Below are positions 9,596 through 18,014 of a DNA stretch of 64,000 nucleotides, piece by piece. Source of the DNA: Halanaerobium sp. MA284_MarDTE_T2 (GTDB lineage Bacteria; Bacillota; Halanaerobiia; Halanaerobiales; Halanaerobiaceae); assembly GCF_003337245.1 (NCBI RefSeq), contig NZ_QPJE01000006.1:42636-106635 (forward strand), in the 5' to 3' direction. The notes under the pieces are model-generated. The model saw only the letters and a list, made by a program, of their open reading frames with translations, was not told the origin of the DNA and did no database searches. Both the position numbers and the translations under genes were made by a program. Every line of letters begins with the position of its first letter. The stretch's first letter is position 1.

Positions 9596-10930
9596 TTATA
9601 TTAATATTATTTTTGATTTATATATTTTTTCAAGTTCTGTATAAGAACTCATACTAAGATCATAACCGTAATAGTCATACATTATTTCCGGCAAAATCAT
9701 TCTTTTAAAAGAAAAATTGTTCTTTTCCAGCACAGAAACTATATCACTATTTAAAAGCAGACCGGCTGACATAATAGAACCTCCAAAAAATTTATTTTTT
9801 GCTTTAACAAGTTTTAATTTATAATTATCTTTACTGTTATTATGGACTAAATATTTCAGCATTGGATATGCAAGCTCTGAAGTGATGATAACAGTGCTGA
9901 CATTTATGCACTGTTTTAAATATCCCAAAAATTTTTCTTTTATATAAGGTGAAATATCATAAGACATTATCAATCCTGATTTTTCTCCTTCTTTTTTAAT
10001 AATTTTTAAATTTATTATTTCATTACCTCTTACTATCCTTAAATTTGGATTTTCAGCTTTTTTTATTCTATAAAATGCATCTACCCTTGATTCTGATTTA
10101 TCTCCATCAATTTCTTCAATTAGATCATCTTTTTTAATACCGGCTTTATAAGCAGGTGATTTATCGATTATCCCTGCTATTACTGCATCCAGATTACTTA
10201 TTATCTGAGGTTCAAGAATTACTGGATAACTGTAATTCTCACTGATCTTATCTATAAAATCATTTAATTCATTATAGATATTACCACTAAAGGTTAAATT
10301 ATCAGGTGCATGTCTGCTAAATCCGGGCAAAAAAATTCTGAGGCTTTCCGGACTATATAATTCCATTCTATCCAGGGTCTTTTTAATAAAACCAAGCCCG
10401 GTAATATGGTGCATGGAAACTATACTTGCCTGAAAAAATATGCCGTATTTTTTTAACTTTGAAAGAAGTATAAATACATTTTCCGCATTTTTGTCATTCA
10501 TTAAAATTTTTCTGGCTTCAGCATCTGGTCCATTAACAGAAACATTTAATTCAAGATTTTTAAATCTCTGCAGCTGATAAAGTTCTTCATCTCCAATATG
10601 AGAACCGTTTGTTGTTATTTTTAAATTTATCTCCGGATATTTTTTGTAAAGCAGCTCTAATACTGTATTGATCTGCGGATGTAAAAAGGGTTCTCCTTCT
10701 ATTATGCGTGTTGCTGACTCACCAATAATAAGTGGTTTTTTAGGATCAATAAATTCTATTAATTGTTTAATAACTTTTAAACTAAGATCTCCAAAAGAAA
10801 AGGTTTCAATTTCTGGCGGATTATTTTTATGACTGCAGAAAATACAGTTCAGGCTGCATTTAGAGGTTATGGGAAGAATATTATCACGCTGTACTGTGTC
10901 AAATAATAGTTTTTCTCTGCTGTAATTCAC
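9596..10930 (-). CDS. radical SAM protein with internal PDZ domain and DUF512-like C-terminus
   Basis: This 444-residue protein has a radical SAM cluster motif CSLNCIFC (residues about 26-33), followed by EGEPFLHPQI and KITTNGSHI motifs of the barrel. Near residue 250 it changes to a PDZ-like domain (AVIAGIIDKSPAYKAGIKKDDLIEEIDG region). The C-terminal 130 residues resemble DUF512 (KFFGGSIMSAGLLLNSDIV). Usual DUF512 proteins place the PDZ domain first, so the order here is unusual. The GTG start at 10930 has AGGAGG five bases upstream. It stands alone between groES and tsaD; substrate is unknown and I do not assign one. Confidence 0.75.
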   Translation of the reverse strand: MNYSREKLLFDTVQRDNILPITSKCSLNCIFCSHKNNPPEIETFSFGDLSLKVIKQLIEFIDPKKPLIIGESATRIIEGEPFLHPQINTVLELLYKKYPEINLKITTNGSHIGDEELYQLQRFKNLELNVSVNGPDAEARKILMNDKNAENVFILLSKLKKYGIFFQASIVSMHHITGLGFIKKTLDRMELYSPESLRIFLPGFSRHAPDNLTFSGNIYNELNDFIDKISENYSYPVILEPQIISNLDAVIAGIIDKSPAYKAGIKKDDLIEEIDGDKSESRVDAFYRIKKAENPNLRIVRGNEIINLKIIKKEGEKSGLIMSYDISPYIKEKFLGYLKQCINVSTVIITSELAYPMLKYLVHNNSKDNYKLKLVKAKNKFFGGSIMSAGLLLNSDIVSVLEKNNFSFKRMILPEIMYDYYGYDLSMSSYTELEKIYKSKIILI

Positions 10931-10986
10931 TTTTTCCTCCTTCTATTGTGTTATTCTAAATTATAAAAACTGATCAAACTAAATAA

Positions 10987-11032
10987 TTTAAGAAGATTCC
11001 CCAAGATTATTTCTAGAGTTATAAAAAAGAGA
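10987..11032. repeat. degenerate end fragment of the fold-back repeat family
   Basis: TTCCCCAAGATTATTTCTAG followed by AGTTATAAAAAAGAGA resembles the 17074-17121 copy and the ends of the 260-bp element at 4650. No second inverted end is seen nearby. It is diverged, so the assignment is tentative. Confidence 0.4.
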
Positions 11033-11057
11033 TTTCGTCATAAATGTAATTTTTATA

Positions 11058-12119
11058 CTATAATTTAAGAGAAGGATCTGCACTTAAGCTCAAATCTGAA
11101 AAATCTCTGTTTAAATACTGATAATATGCAACAGCTGCTATCATGGCAGCATTATCCGTACAAAACTGTAGAGGAGGATAGTAAAAGTCCAAACCATATT
11201 TTTCTATTTCTTTTTTTACAGCTGTTCTCAACCTCTTATTAGCAGCAACTCCTCCTGACAAAACAACACTTTTTATATCGTATTTTTCCACTGCCTGCAT
11301 CAATTTAATCTTTAAACTATCAACCACAGCTTCCTGAAAGCTCGCGGCTATATCTGCTTTATTTATTTCTTCATTTTTCTGTTTTTTGTTATTGATATAG
11401 TTCATTACTGCTGTTTTTAAACCACTAAAACTGAAATCAAAACTCTCATTATCACTTATAGCTCTGGGAAAATTAGCAGCTTCAGGATTGCCATTCATGG
11501 CTGCTTTTTCTATTGCCGGCCCGCCAGGATAACCAAGATTCATAAAACGCGCAATTTTATCAAAAGCCTCCCCGGCAGCATCATCTCTTGTCCTCCCAAG
11601 AATCTTGTAGTCTTTTAAGTCTTCAAAATAAAGAAGATCTGTATGTCCACCAGAAATAGTTAAACAAATAAGAGGTTTTTCTATAGCTGGATTTTCAATA
11701 AAATTAGCATAAATATGACCTGCAATATGATTAACTCCGATTAAAGGTATATTTAAAAAAAGTGACACCGTTTTTGCTGCTGTAAGCCCTACCAGAAGTC
11801 CTCCAACCAGACCCGGTCCATAGGTTGCTGCCACAGCATCAATGTCCGAAAATGAAAGCTGTGCTTTTTCTAATGATTCATCAATAACAGGCAGGAGAAA
11901 CTCTAAGTGTTTCCGTGAAGCTATTTCTGGAACTACACCTCCAAATTTTTTGTGGAGATCAACCTGTGACGAAACAGTATTAGAAAGTATTTCCAGCCCA
12001 TTTTTACTAACAGCAGCTGCTGTCTCATCACATGAAGTTTCAAATGCCAGTATGTAAATATCTTCATCTTTATTTTTTAATTCATATTCTGAGTTCAATT
12101 CTAATCTAACTCCTTCCAC
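11058..12119 (-). CDS. tsaD: tRNA N6-threonylcarbamoyladenosine transferase subunit TsaD
   Basis: TsaD transfers threonylcarbamoyl to A37 of tRNAs that read ANN codons, working with TsaB and TsaE. The family opening ILAFETSCDETAAAV, the metal-binding HIAGHIYANF, the ATP-site SGGHTDL and VVLSGGVAANKRLR are all present. The frame opens with GTG at 12119 (353 residues) and overlaps rimI; a TTG at 12098, after AAGGAG, is an equally good start and gives 346 residues. TsaB and TsaE lie in the same operon, so the t6A set is together except for tsaC, which is not in the window. Confidence 0.96.
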   Translation of the reverse strand: MEGVRLELNSEYELKNKDEDIYILAFETSCDETAAAVSKNGLEILSNTVSSQVDLHKKFGGVVPEIASRKHLEFLLPVIDESLEKAQLSFSDIDAVAATYGPGLVGGLLVGLTAAKTVSLFLNIPLIGVNHIAGHIYANFIENPAIEKPLICLTISGGHTDLLYFEDLKDYKILGRTRDDAAGEAFDKIARFMNLGYPGGPAIEKAAMNGNPEAANFPRAISDNESFDFSFSGLKTAVMNYINNKKQKNEEINKADIAASFQEAVVDSLKIKLMQAVEKYDIKSVVLSGGVAANKRLRTAVKKEIEKYGLDFYYPPLQFCTDNAAMIAAVAYYQYLNRDFSDLSLSADPSLKL

Positions 12120-12544
12120 ATTATTAGTGCATCACAGCCTGGACCATAATAATCCAGTCTAACTCCTTCAGCTGTAAAATTAAATTTTTTGTACAGATTT
12201 ACTGCAGCAGTATTTTCTGTTCGCACTTCTAAAGTTGCTCTATTTGCACCAATACTTCTGCCGTAATTCAATGCCTCATCGAGTATTCTGCTGGCAATTC
12301 CCTGCCTTCTATAAAGAGGTAGAACAGCCAGATTAACTATGTGCAGTACATCTAAAATAAGCCAGCACCCTATAAAAGCAGCTATATTGTTATCAACAGT
12401 CATTTTAAGATAAAAAGCTCTTTTATTATGTTCAAGATCTCTCAAAAAAGCATTTCTGGTCCACGGTGAATCAAATGATGATTTTTCTATTTTTATAATT
12501 TCCTCCAAATCTTTAGAAGTTAATTTAGAAATTTTAACTTTCAC
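12101..12544 (-). CDS. rimI: ribosomal protein S18-alanine N-acetyltransferase (GNAT)
   Basis: This 147-residue GNAT enzyme acetylates the N-terminus of protein S18. The acetyl-CoA loop RRQGIASRILDEAL and the catalytic-end segment TENTAAVNLYKKFNFTAEGVR are typical. The ATG at 12559 has no ribosome binding site; a GTG at 12544 has GGGAG eight bases upstream and is used here, giving MKVKISKLTSKDL. It overlaps the end of tsaB and leads into tsaD, the common tsaB-rimI-tsaD order. Confidence 0.92.
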   Translation of the reverse strand: MKVKISKLTSKDLEEIIKIEKSSFDSPWTRNAFLRDLEHNKRAFYLKMTVDNNIAAFIGCWLILDVLHIVNLAVLPLYRRQGIASRILDEALNYGRSIGANRATLEVRTENTAAVNLYKKFNFTAEGVRLDYYGPGCDALIMWKELD

Positions 12545-13253
12545 TTTTTTGGCTCCCATATTTTTTAAGCCAGTTAATTTCTGCCTGTGGTTTTTTTAAA
12601 TATTTCGGCTTTATTTTATATAAGTCATCTTCACGTTTCTGTTCAATGTACTCATGACCCAAAACAGCCAGGATAGATGACTGCGGGTAATCAAATTCCC
12701 TTCCAGGATAAATAATATTATTATCCAGCTCGGCAGCCAGGATATCAGCTGCTTTTTTGCTTTTTTCTCCTACCACATATATATCTTTACTGCCGACTGC
12801 TGCAGCCTTTTTTGAAATAATGTCCAGCTGAGCAGCTTCAGGGTCAGATATTAATTTGAGGTTATTATCTTCTCTAAGATAGATAGAAAAATAGAACCTG
12901 TTTCTTCCCGCATCAATTAAAGGAATAATTATACCATTGTTTTTTACAGATGATGCTGTGATTTCAAGAGTAGAAACACCTTTTATAGGAATATTATTAA
13001 TTCTGGAGATTATTTTGGCAGCAGTTATACCTATCCTTAACCCTGTAAAAGAACCTGGGCCGGTCGAAACGGCCACAGCCTCAATTTCTGAAGGCTCAAT
13101 TTCTAAAACTGCAAACATTTCTTTAATTAAAGGCAGCAGTTTTTCGCTGTGCTGCCTCCTCAATCTAAGATTATATTCTGCCTTAATTTTATTTTCATCT
13201 GCCAGGGCCAGCCCCAGCACCTCAGTAGATGTATCAATTCCTAATATCAGCAT
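12534..13253 (-). CDS. tsaB: tRNA threonylcarbamoyladenosine biosynthesis protein TsaB
   Basis: This 239-residue ASKHA-fold protein is the non-catalytic partner of TsaD. It opens with MLILGIDTSTEVLGLAL and carries the diagnostic STGPGSFTGLRIGITAAK near residue 65. It lacks the metal-binding histidines of TsaD, as expected. The start overlaps the end of tsaE by 20 bases, showing translational coupling. Confidence 0.95.
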   Translation of the reverse strand: MLILGIDTSTEVLGLALADENKIKAEYNLRLRRQHSEKLLPLIKEMFAVLEIEPSEIEAVAVSTGPGSFTGLRIGITAAKIISRINNIPIKGVSTLEITASSVKNNGIIIPLIDAGRNRFYFSIYLREDNNLKLISDPEAAQLDIISKKAAAVGSKDIYVVGEKSKKAADILAAELDNNIIYPGREFDYPQSSILAVLGHEYIEQKREDDLYKIKPKYLKKPQAEINWLKKYGSQKSES

Positions 13254-13719
13254 TATTATTCAGCCTTTCCATTATAATTTCTTTCTGCTTACCTTCTCCA
13301 AAAATAATTATCTCTCTTTTATTATCAGTTAATTTTTTTATCTCAATAAATACAAAATCAGCCGGAAGAAGAGAAAAAGCTAATTCCGGCCATTCTATAA
13401 TAACAATATTATCTTTATCCAGATATTCTTCAAAACCTATTTCTATCAGCTCTTCTTCAGTATTGAGCCTGTATAAATCCATATGAATAATATTTTTGCT
13501 GCCACTATTATATTCCTGTATTATGCTAAAAGTTGGACTGGTAACTTCGTTTTTATACCCAGCTCCTTCAGCAATCCCTTTTGCAAGCAGTGTTTTACCA
13601 CTACCTAAATCACCCAGCAGTAAAAGCAAAAATCCTTTTTCTATAAATCTGCCGAGCAAAACACCAAAATTAAATGTTTCTTCAGGTGAGTTCGATATTT
13701 TTCTATATTTTTCAGTCAA
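13234..13719 (-). CDS. tsaE: tRNA threonylcarbamoyladenosine ATPase TsaE
   Basis: This 161-residue P-loop ATPase regulates the TsaBD complex. Walker A GDLGSGKT sits near residue 37, followed by EVTSPTFSIIQEY and HMDLYRL, all family hallmarks. The start is TTG at 13719 with GAGGTG eight bases upstream. The gene follows proC by 11 bases, which joins the t6A genes to the proline operon. Confidence 0.95.
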   Translation of the reverse strand: MTEKYRKISNSPEETFNFGVLLGRFIEKGFLLLLLGDLGSGKTLLAKGIAEGAGYKNEVTSPTFSIIQEYNSGSKNIIHMDLYRLNTEEELIEIGFEEYLDKDNIVIIEWPELAFSLLPADFVFIEIKKLTDNKREIIIFGEGKQKEIIMERLNNNADIRN

Positions 13720-13730
13720 ATTTATTCACC

Positions 13731-14540
13731 TCAATCACTGCTCCCCAGCTCTTCTGACCGTTCTACTGCCCTATTCACAGCCTTAATAATGGAAGCTCTA
13801 AAAGCTCTGTCCTCAAGTACAGAAAGACCGGCAATAGTTGTACCTGCAGGAGAAGTAACCATATCTTTAAGCTCCGCTGGATGTCTGCCTGTTTTAAGCA
13901 CCATCTCAGCACTGCCTTTTACTGTCTGAGCAGCAAGTTTTAATGCTGTTTCTCTAGTTAAACCATTTAAAACGCCAGCATCAGACATTGCTTCAATAAG
14001 TATATAAATAAAAGCCGGGCCACTGCCGCTTAGCCCTGTAACAGCATCCATATATTCTTCTTCGATAACAGCAGTTTCTCCCACAGCAGAGAATATTTTT
14101 TTGGCTGTTTTAAGCTCTTTACTGGTAATACTGCTGTCAGGAGAAAGAGCAGCTGCACCTGAATTTATTAAAGCGGGAGTATTCGGCATTACCCTAATAA
14201 TTTTCGCATCATTACCAAGCTTCTGTTTTAAATAATCTATTTTTATACCCGCAGCAATAGATATAAAAAGCTTTCCACTGCTTAAATCACTTATTTCTTC
14301 AAGTACATGTTCAATAATTTGCGGTTTTACAGACAGCAGCACTACATCTGCCTCTTTAACACCACTCCGGTTATCATCTGTAAACCTGACCTGCCTAAAA
14401 ACTTCATCAGGCTTATTATCAGGATCAGAAAATTTTTTATCACAGGCAATTATATCCTCTGCTTTAAAAATTCCCGCTTCTCTAATTCCTTTCAAAATAG
14501 CTGTCCCCATATTACCTAAACCAATAACTGCTAATTTCAT
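13731..14540 (-). CDS. proC: pyrroline-5-carboxylate reductase
   Basis: This 269-residue enzyme makes the last step of proline synthesis, reducing pyrroline-5-carboxylate with NAD(P)H. The Rossmann motif GLGNMGTAILKGI is at the start, and the C-terminal substrate motif VTGLSGSGPAF and VTSPAGTTIAGL are intact. The ATG at 14540 follows AGGAGG; the upstream ATG at 14555 would precede that site and is rejected. Together with proA and proB it completes the pathway from glutamate. Confidence 0.97.
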   Translation of the reverse strand: MKLAVIGLGNMGTAILKGIREAGIFKAEDIIACDKKFSDPDNKPDEVFRQVRFTDDNRSGVKEADVVLLSVKPQIIEHVLEEISDLSSGKLFISIAAGIKIDYLKQKLGNDAKIIRVMPNTPALINSGAAALSPDSSITSKELKTAKKIFSAVGETAVIEEEYMDAVTGLSGSGPAFIYILIEAMSDAGVLNGLTRETALKLAAQTVKGSAEMVLKTGRHPAELKDMVTSPAGTTIAGLSVLEDRAFRASIIKAVNRAVERSEELGSSD

Positions 14541-14567
14541 AATAACCTCCTGCATTCAGATACCATT

Positions 14568-15824
14568 TTATTCGCGTATCTGTCCATCTCCCATGATAAT
14601 ATATTTTGTTGTTGTAAGTTCCTTTATACCCATTGGACCTCTTGCATGCAGTTTTTGGGTACTTATACCAGTCTCAGCTCCAAGTCCAAATTCGCCACCA
14701 TCAGTGAATCTTGTAGACGCATTGACATAAACTGCGGCTGCATCAATATCATTCAAAAAATTTCTGGCAGTTGTATAATTTTCGGTTACAATAGCTTCAG
14801 AATGTTTTGTTCCATATTTATATATATGTTCCACTGCCTCATCATAATTTTTAACAACCTTAACCGAAATTATATAATCAAGATATTCCCTGCCAAAATC
14901 TTCTTCAGTTGCTTCAGCTGCATATGGTACAATTGCTCTAGTCTTCTCACATCCTCTTAACTCAACATTATTTTCCGAAAAAATACGTGCCATCTCAGGT
15001 AAAAATTTTTCGGATATTTCTTCATCAACCAGCAGACTTTCTGCTGAATTGCAGACAGCCGGTCTGCTGTATTTAGCATTAAAAACTATTTTTTTGGCTT
15101 TATTTAAATCTGCATCTTTATTAACATAAACATGACAGTTTCCTACCCCGGTTTCTATAACAGGTACCCTGGATTCGTTAACTACTTTCTGAATCAGACC
15201 TCTTCCACCTCTAGGGATAAGTACATCCAAATATTGATTTAATGTAAATAATATATCTACTGCTTTTCTGTCAGTTGTACCTATAAGCTGAACAGAATCC
15301 TCTGGAAGATTAGCCTCCTTTAGACCACCCTGTATAATATTTGTCAATATCTTATTTGAGTTAAATGCATTTGAACCACCTCGTAAAAGAACTGTATTCC
15401 CCGACTTTAGGCATAAACCTGCTACATCAACTGTAACATTTGGTCTCGCCTCATAGATTATTCCAATTACTCCAAGTGGGACTCTAACTTTTCCGATCTG
15501 CAGACCATTTGGTCTTTTCCACATATGAAGCACTTCACCAATTGGGTCTTCCTGAGCTGCAACCTGTCTTAACCCTTCTGCCATAGATATTATTCTATCT
15601 TCATTAAGTTTAAGACGGTCTAAAAGTGCCTCTGATAATCCCTCCTTTTTTCCCTTTTTCATATCTTCTTTGTTTATTTTTAGTATCTCTTCTTTTCTGG
15701 CAATTAGTTTATCAGCTACTAACATAAGTGCTTTATCCTTATCTTTACTTGATAAATTGGCCAATTCTCTTGCAGCTTGTTTAGCCTTTTTAGCCTGCGA
15801 AATAAGATTTTCTCTAATACTCAT
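14568..15824 (-). CDS. proA: gamma-glutamyl phosphate reductase
   Basis: This 418-residue aldehyde-dehydrogenase-fold enzyme reduces glutamyl-5-phosphate to the semialdehyde. It shows LGVIGIIYEARPNVTVD, LLRGGSNAFNSN, and the catalytic cysteine in RPAVCNSAESLLV near residue 255; the C-terminal ETGISTQKLHARGPMG is also typical. Its ATG overlaps the proB stop by one base (TAATG), so translation is coupled. Confidence 0.97.
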   Translation of the reverse strand: MSIRENLISQAKKAKQAARELANLSSKDKDKALMLVADKLIARKEEILKINKEDMKKGKKEGLSEALLDRLKLNEDRIISMAEGLRQVAAQEDPIGEVLHMWKRPNGLQIGKVRVPLGVIGIIYEARPNVTVDVAGLCLKSGNTVLLRGGSNAFNSNKILTNIIQGGLKEANLPEDSVQLIGTTDRKAVDILFTLNQYLDVLIPRGGRGLIQKVVNESRVPVIETGVGNCHVYVNKDADLNKAKKIVFNAKYSRPAVCNSAESLLVDEEISEKFLPEMARIFSENNVELRGCEKTRAIVPYAAEATEEDFGREYLDYIISVKVVKNYDEAVEHIYKYGTKHSEAIVTENYTTARNFLNDIDAAAVYVNASTRFTDGGEFGLGAETGISTQKLHARGPMGIKELTTTKYIIMGDGQIRE

Positions 15825-16951
15825 TATTTATCTCCTCCTAATACCATATTATCCCGATGAACTACCTCAGCCTGATTATAGTAACCAAGCACCTCACTTA
15901 TTTTATTAGAATGCCTTCCCTTAATTTGTTGGATCTCATCAGAACTATAATTTACTAAACCTCTGGCAAATTCTCCTGTGAAATCCTCTATGATGACAAG
16001 CTCTCCTGCATTAAATTCCCCTTCAACATCCTTTATTCCCCCTGGAAGAAGACTTTTCCCTCTTTTTTTGAGAGCCTCTGCTGCTCCTTCATCTACTATT
16101 AATTTCCCAGCAGGTGTTATATTATAATTAAGCCACTGCTTGCGCTTACATAAACTATCACTGCAGGGCATAAATGTTGTCCCAATATTAGTTTTTTCTT
16201 TTTCAGCCATTTCCACCAGTTTAAGAATAATATTTCTATCATGTCCAGGTCCAATTATCATCATTATCCCTGAATTTACAGCAATTTTAGCAGCAGCAAT
16301 TTTGGTCATCATCCCACCAGTTCCAATTTTACTGCCTTTACCTCCAGCCATTTTTTCAATTTCTTCTGTAATTTTTTCTACTTTAGAAATTAGTTTTAAC
16401 TTATCACTTTTTTCACTTGGATTACCATTATACAGGCCTGGAACATCAGATAAATTAATTAATAAATCAGCTTCTACTAATCCAGCAACTCTTGCAGCTA
16501 ACCTGTCATTATCTCCTACCTTGATTTCATTAGTAACAACCGTATCATTTTCATTAATTACTGGAATAATGCCATAATCAATTAAAGTTTTTAAAGTATT
16601 AAAAGCATTTAAATAACGATTTCTATTCTCTAAATCACTTGAAGTCAATAAAATTTGAGCACATTTTGCCCCATACTCTCTAAAAAATTTGTTATAGATT
16701 CCGATTAAAACTCCCTGACCAACAGCTGCACATGCCTGTTGTTCTGGAATAGATACTGGTTTTTTTGCATAACCCAGCTCTCCCATGCCAGCTGCTATCG
16801 CTCCTGAACTAACCAATATCATTTCTCGACCCTGATTTTCTAAATCAACTAACTGCCTAGTCAGAGCCTCAATTTGACTAAAGTTTAGCTTGGCGTTTTG
16901 ATTGCTTATTGAACTGCTGCCTACCTTTACTACAATTCTTTTGAAATCCAT
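15824..16951 (-). CDS. proB: glutamate 5-kinase
   Basis: This 375-residue enzyme phosphorylates glutamate, the committed and usually proline-inhibited step. The amino-acid kinase domain begins RIVVKVGSSSI and contains VSSGAIAAGMGEL and INENDTVVTNEI; residues from about 285 on form a C-terminal PUA domain (LIVDEGAAEALKKRGKSLLPGGI). It is the first gene of a seven-gene run proB-proA-proC-tsaE-tsaB-rimI-tsaD. The upstream spacer holds a TGATATAAT extended -10. Confidence 0.97.
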   Translation of the reverse strand: MDFKRIVVKVGSSSISNQNAKLNFSQIEALTRQLVDLENQGREMILVSSGAIAAGMGELGYAKKPVSIPEQQACAAVGQGVLIGIYNKFFREYGAKCAQILLTSSDLENRNRYLNAFNTLKTLIDYGIIPVINENDTVVTNEIKVGDNDRLAARVAGLVEADLLINLSDVPGLYNGNPSEKSDKLKLISKVEKITEEIEKMAGGKGSKIGTGGMMTKIAAAKIAVNSGIMMIIGPGHDRNIILKLVEMAEKEKTNIGTTFMPCSDSLCKRKQWLNYNITPAGKLIVDEGAAEALKKRGKSLLPGGIKDVEGEFNAGELVIIEDFTGEFARGLVNYSSDEIQQIKGRHSNKISEVLGYYNQAEVVHRDNMVLGGDK

Positions 16952-16995
16952 TATTAATCATCCCGTTTTTAATATTAGATAAAAGTGTTTTTTTT

Positions 16996-17004
16996 ATTAT
17001 ATCA
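16996..17004 (-). promoter_or_regulatory. extended -10 promoter for proB
   Basis: TGATATAAT on the minus strand is a perfect extended -10 (TGN-TATAAT). The -35 region is poor, which is allowed for this promoter type. It lies about 45 bases upstream of proB. Confidence 0.55.
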
Positions 17005-17023
17005 AATTTATCTAAATATAAAA

Positions 17024-17058
17024 AGGGAAATAACTAAGTAGCAGATATCTCCCTTATT
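17024..17058 (-). terminator. candidate terminator upstream of proB
   Basis: AAGGGA and TCCCTT pair across a 20-base loop, with TTTTTATATTT following on the minus strand. It would back up the hairpin at 17104-17126. Confidence 0.45.
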
Positions 17059-17073
17059 AAACATACTATTTAA

Positions 17074-17121
17074 GGAATTTCCCCCAAAATTACTTTTATA
17101 GTTAAAAAAGGGAGAAACTCC
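17074..17121. repeat. short fold-back repeat related to the element at 4650
   Basis: GGAATTTCCCCC (17074-17085) and GGGAGAAACTCC (17110-17121) are imperfect inverted repeats. The left part aligns with the ends of the 260-bp element (GGARTTTCCCC, AAAATT, AAAAAGGGAG). It is about 48 bp and may be an end-to-end remnant. Confidence 0.6.
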
Positions 17122-17126
17122 TTTTC
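17104..17126 (-). terminator. terminator after the EIIA gene
   Basis: AAAAGGAG-TTT-CTCCCTTTTTT on the minus strand is a compact hairpin with a T run. It overlaps the repeat at 17074-17121, so the repeat may have supplied the terminator. Confidence 0.65.
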
Positions 17127-17153
17127 TATTAAATATTTAAATAAATTATTTAA

Positions 17154-17633
17154 TTAAGCTAATTCTATTTTAAGAACTTTTGTTCCAGCCTTAACTTTAC
17201 CTGTTTTAACCAAATCCATGCTTTTAACTTTTTCCATATTGGTAATAATAACAGGAGTTAAAATAGAAGGAGCGTTATTTTTTATATACTCTAAATCTAT
17301 TTCTATTAAAGGTGTTCCCACCTCTACTTGATCTCCATTTTTAACTAATTTTTCGAATCCTTCTCCATCCAATTTTATAGTATCTATACCGATATGAACT
17401 AGTACTTCTAGCCCTTTTTTAGTTTTGATTCCAACTGCATGTCCTGTTGAAAAAATCTGTACAATTTCTCCAGCACAGGGTGACTTAACTACATTTTCTT
17501 CTGGAGTTATAGCAAAACCATCTCCCACCATTTTTTGGGCAAAGGCTTCATCTGGTACCTGTTTTAAATCAGTAACATCTCCGGCAAAAGGTGCAGTCAG
17601 ATATTCTTCTTTTTTCTTAAATATATTGAACAT
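17154..17633 (-). CDS. crr: PTS glucose-type EIIA component
   Basis: This 159-residue cytoplasmic phosphocarrier passes phosphate from HPr to the EIIB domain. Family motifs are LTAPFAGDVTDL, FAQKMVGDGFAI, VKSPCAGEIVQIF and the active-site histidine region GLEVLVHIGIDTI near residue 95. The start ATG at 17633 has AGGAGG upstream; an upstream in-frame ATG is rejected. It is separate from the permease, whose C-terminus carries only IIB, so this gene probably supplies the missing IIA. Confidence 0.93.
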   Translation of the reverse strand: MFNIFKKKEEYLTAPFAGDVTDLKQVPDEAFAQKMVGDGFAITPEENVVKSPCAGEIVQIFSTGHAVGIKTKKGLEVLVHIGIDTIKLDGEGFEKLVKNGDQVEVGTPLIEIDLEYIKNNAPSILTPVIITNMEKVKSMDLVKTGKVKAGTKVLKIELA

Positions 17634-17720
17634 TAGATCTCCTCCTAAAATCATCATAATATATTTATTTTAATTTAGACAAGCTAATTCATTTAACCAA
17701 TTTAACCAAATATACTTTAT

Positions 17721-17978
17721 TTACATTAAACTCTTTATTTTATCCTTTAAAGCATCAGATCCTGGGCCAAATACTACTTGAACACTGTTCCCTGATTTCA
17801 TAATACCTGACGCCCCTAATTTTTTCAGCTCTTTTTCATCAATTACTGCATTATCTACAACTTCTAACCTCAATCTTGTTATACAGGCATCTACACTTTC
17901 TAAGTTTTTGCTGCCTCCTAAAGCAGCTAATGTCACTAGAGCTTTACCAATCTTTTGTAATTTCTTAAAACCTTTCAT
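17721..17978 (-). CDS. stand-alone PTS EIIB domain, glucose family
   Basis: This 85-residue protein is a single IIB domain with the phosphorylatable cysteine in VDACITRLRLEV (near residue 32) and GASGIMKSGNSVQVVFG. The permease at 19138-20565 already has its own IIB, so this is a second copy. It could phosphorylate another IIC, act as a regulator, or be a duplicated fragment; sequence alone does not decide. It sits between the TIM-barrel gene and EIIA in the same orientation. Confidence 0.85.
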   Translation of the reverse strand: MKGFKKLQKIGKALVTLAALGGSKNLESVDACITRLRLEVVDNAVIDEKELKKLGASGIMKSGNSVQVVFGPGSDALKDKIKSLM

Positions 17979-18014
17979 TAAAATAATTCCTCATATTTAT
18001 GTTGTAAATAAAAT

